Positions 13,950 to 14,145 of a DNA stretch of 14,145 bases are shown here, in pieces (position 1 is the stretch's first letter; each line of letters starts with the position of its first letter). Below the pieces are notes generated by a model. That model saw nothing but the letters and a program-made list of their open reading frames with translations. It did no database searches and was not told where the DNA came from. Source of the DNA: Solirubrobacterales bacterium (GTDB taxonomy: Bacteria; Actinomycetota; Thermoleophilia; Solirubrobacterales; Solirubrobacteraceae). The stretch covers positions 1 through 14,145 of the forward strand of contig JAOPZO010000234.1 of assembly GCA_025964065.1 (NCBI GenBank), in the 5' to 3' direction. Made by a program: the position numbers and the translations under genes.

Positions 13950-14145
13950 ACGACCTCCAGGCGCGGCGGGTCGTCGCGGCGCTCGAGCCAGGCCGGGAGC
14001 GCCCGCACGAAGTCCCCGAGCGCCTGGCGGTAGGCGGCGAGCGAGGAGATCGAGACCCACTCCTCCGGGCCGTGGTGGCCGCCGCCCGTGGGGCCGAACT
14101 CGACGGCCGGGATCCCCGCCTCGAGGAAGGAGATCGCGTCCGAGG
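13946..14145 (-). CDS. M20-family metallopeptidase / desuccinylase, C-terminal fragment
   Basis: The frame is open from the right edge of the window and encodes the last 65 residues before TGA (13946-13948). It reads SDAISFLEAG, IPAVEFGPTGGGHHGPEEWV and SISSLAAYRQALGDFV, the characteristic C-terminal part of M20/M25 zinc peptidases (ArgE, DapE, carboxypeptidase G2 group), where a His in the GHHGPEEW region is a metal ligand. The exact member (succinyl-diaminopimelate desuccinylase, acetylornithine deacetylase or aminoacylase) cannot be told from the tail alone. The stop overlaps the GTG of LCP copy 2 by 4 nt, so it is the upstream gene of the same transcript. If it were DapE-like, a link to peptidoglycan precursor supply would make sense; that is speculation. 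Confidence 0.85.
   Translation of the reverse strand, partial: SDAISFLEAGIPAVEFGPTGGGHHGPEEWVSISSLAAYRQALGDFVRALPAWLERRDDPPRLEVV
13953..13958 (-). promoter_or_regulatory. Ribosome-binding site for LCP copy 2
   Basis: GGAGGT 3 nt before the GTG at 13949. Spacing is short, but it is the only Shine-Dalgarno-like element near and decides the start. Confidence 0.6.

Noticed and set aside
13950..14060. N-terminal extension of LCP copy 2 to an upstream start at 14060
   Set aside because: It overlaps the well-supported M20 peptidase C-terminus, while GTG 13949 has GGAGGT upstream and is followed at once by the membrane helix.

Overview
This window looks like a chromosomal segment of a very GC-rich Actinomycetota. 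A member of the Thermoleophilia/Solirubrobacterales is my best guess. That placement is inferred from base composition, G/C-dominated third codon positions, a caa3-type CtaG, a eukaryote-like UDP-glucose pyrophosphorylase, actinobacterial TANNNT-type -10 boxes with little or no leader, and Cys-containing LytR-CpsA-Psr (LCP) proteins. It is not proven. Coding density is extremely high, the longest non-coding gap is under 100 bp, and I see no RNA gene, insertion sequence, phage gene or CRISPR array.

Left part, + strand (1-2629): the 3' portion of a CtaG-like cytochrome c oxidase assembly membrane protein, then a patatin-like lipase and a PlsC-like acyltransferase. The three genes overlap at their junctions and look like one translationally coupled unit. 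The lipase and acyltransferase suggest phospholipid deacylation/reacylation next to a respiratory membrane assembly factor.

Right part, - strand (14145 down to 2626), in transcription order: the C-terminus of an M20 metallopeptidase; two tandem LCP proteins with a shared, unusual C-terminal domain; UDP-glucose 6-dehydrogenase; a mannose-1-phosphate guanylyltransferase-like protein; a bifunctional phosphoglucose/phosphomannose isomerase; then, behind a dyad-symmetric promoter region, a MerR-family regulator; a canonical long-type S-adenosylhomocysteine hydrolase (AhcY); a second, short archaeal-type AhcY paralog with altered catalytic residues; and a UDP-glucose pyrophosphorylase. The isomerase, guanylyltransferase, pyrophosphorylase and dehydrogenase would feed UDP-Glc, UDP-GlcA and GDP-Man pools. 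The LCP proteins would attach the resulting glycopolymer to the cell wall. The MerR-AhcY-AhcY2 group is a separate methyl-cycle module placed between the sugar genes.

Most noteworthy: (i) AhcY2 keeps the NAD fold and the adenosine-pocket His/Thr/Glu but has Glu in place of the catalytic Lys and Asn-Asp in place of Asp-Asn, so it may be an inactive, regulatory or re-purposed hydrolase; (ii) a MerR regulator overlaps ahcY by 4 nt and is preceded by a 26-bp dyad, a candidate methyl-cycle regulatory circuit; (iii) a 31-nt inverted repeat sits between the two ahcY genes, next to the start of the second; (iv) the two LCP proteins share an unrecognised C-terminal domain.
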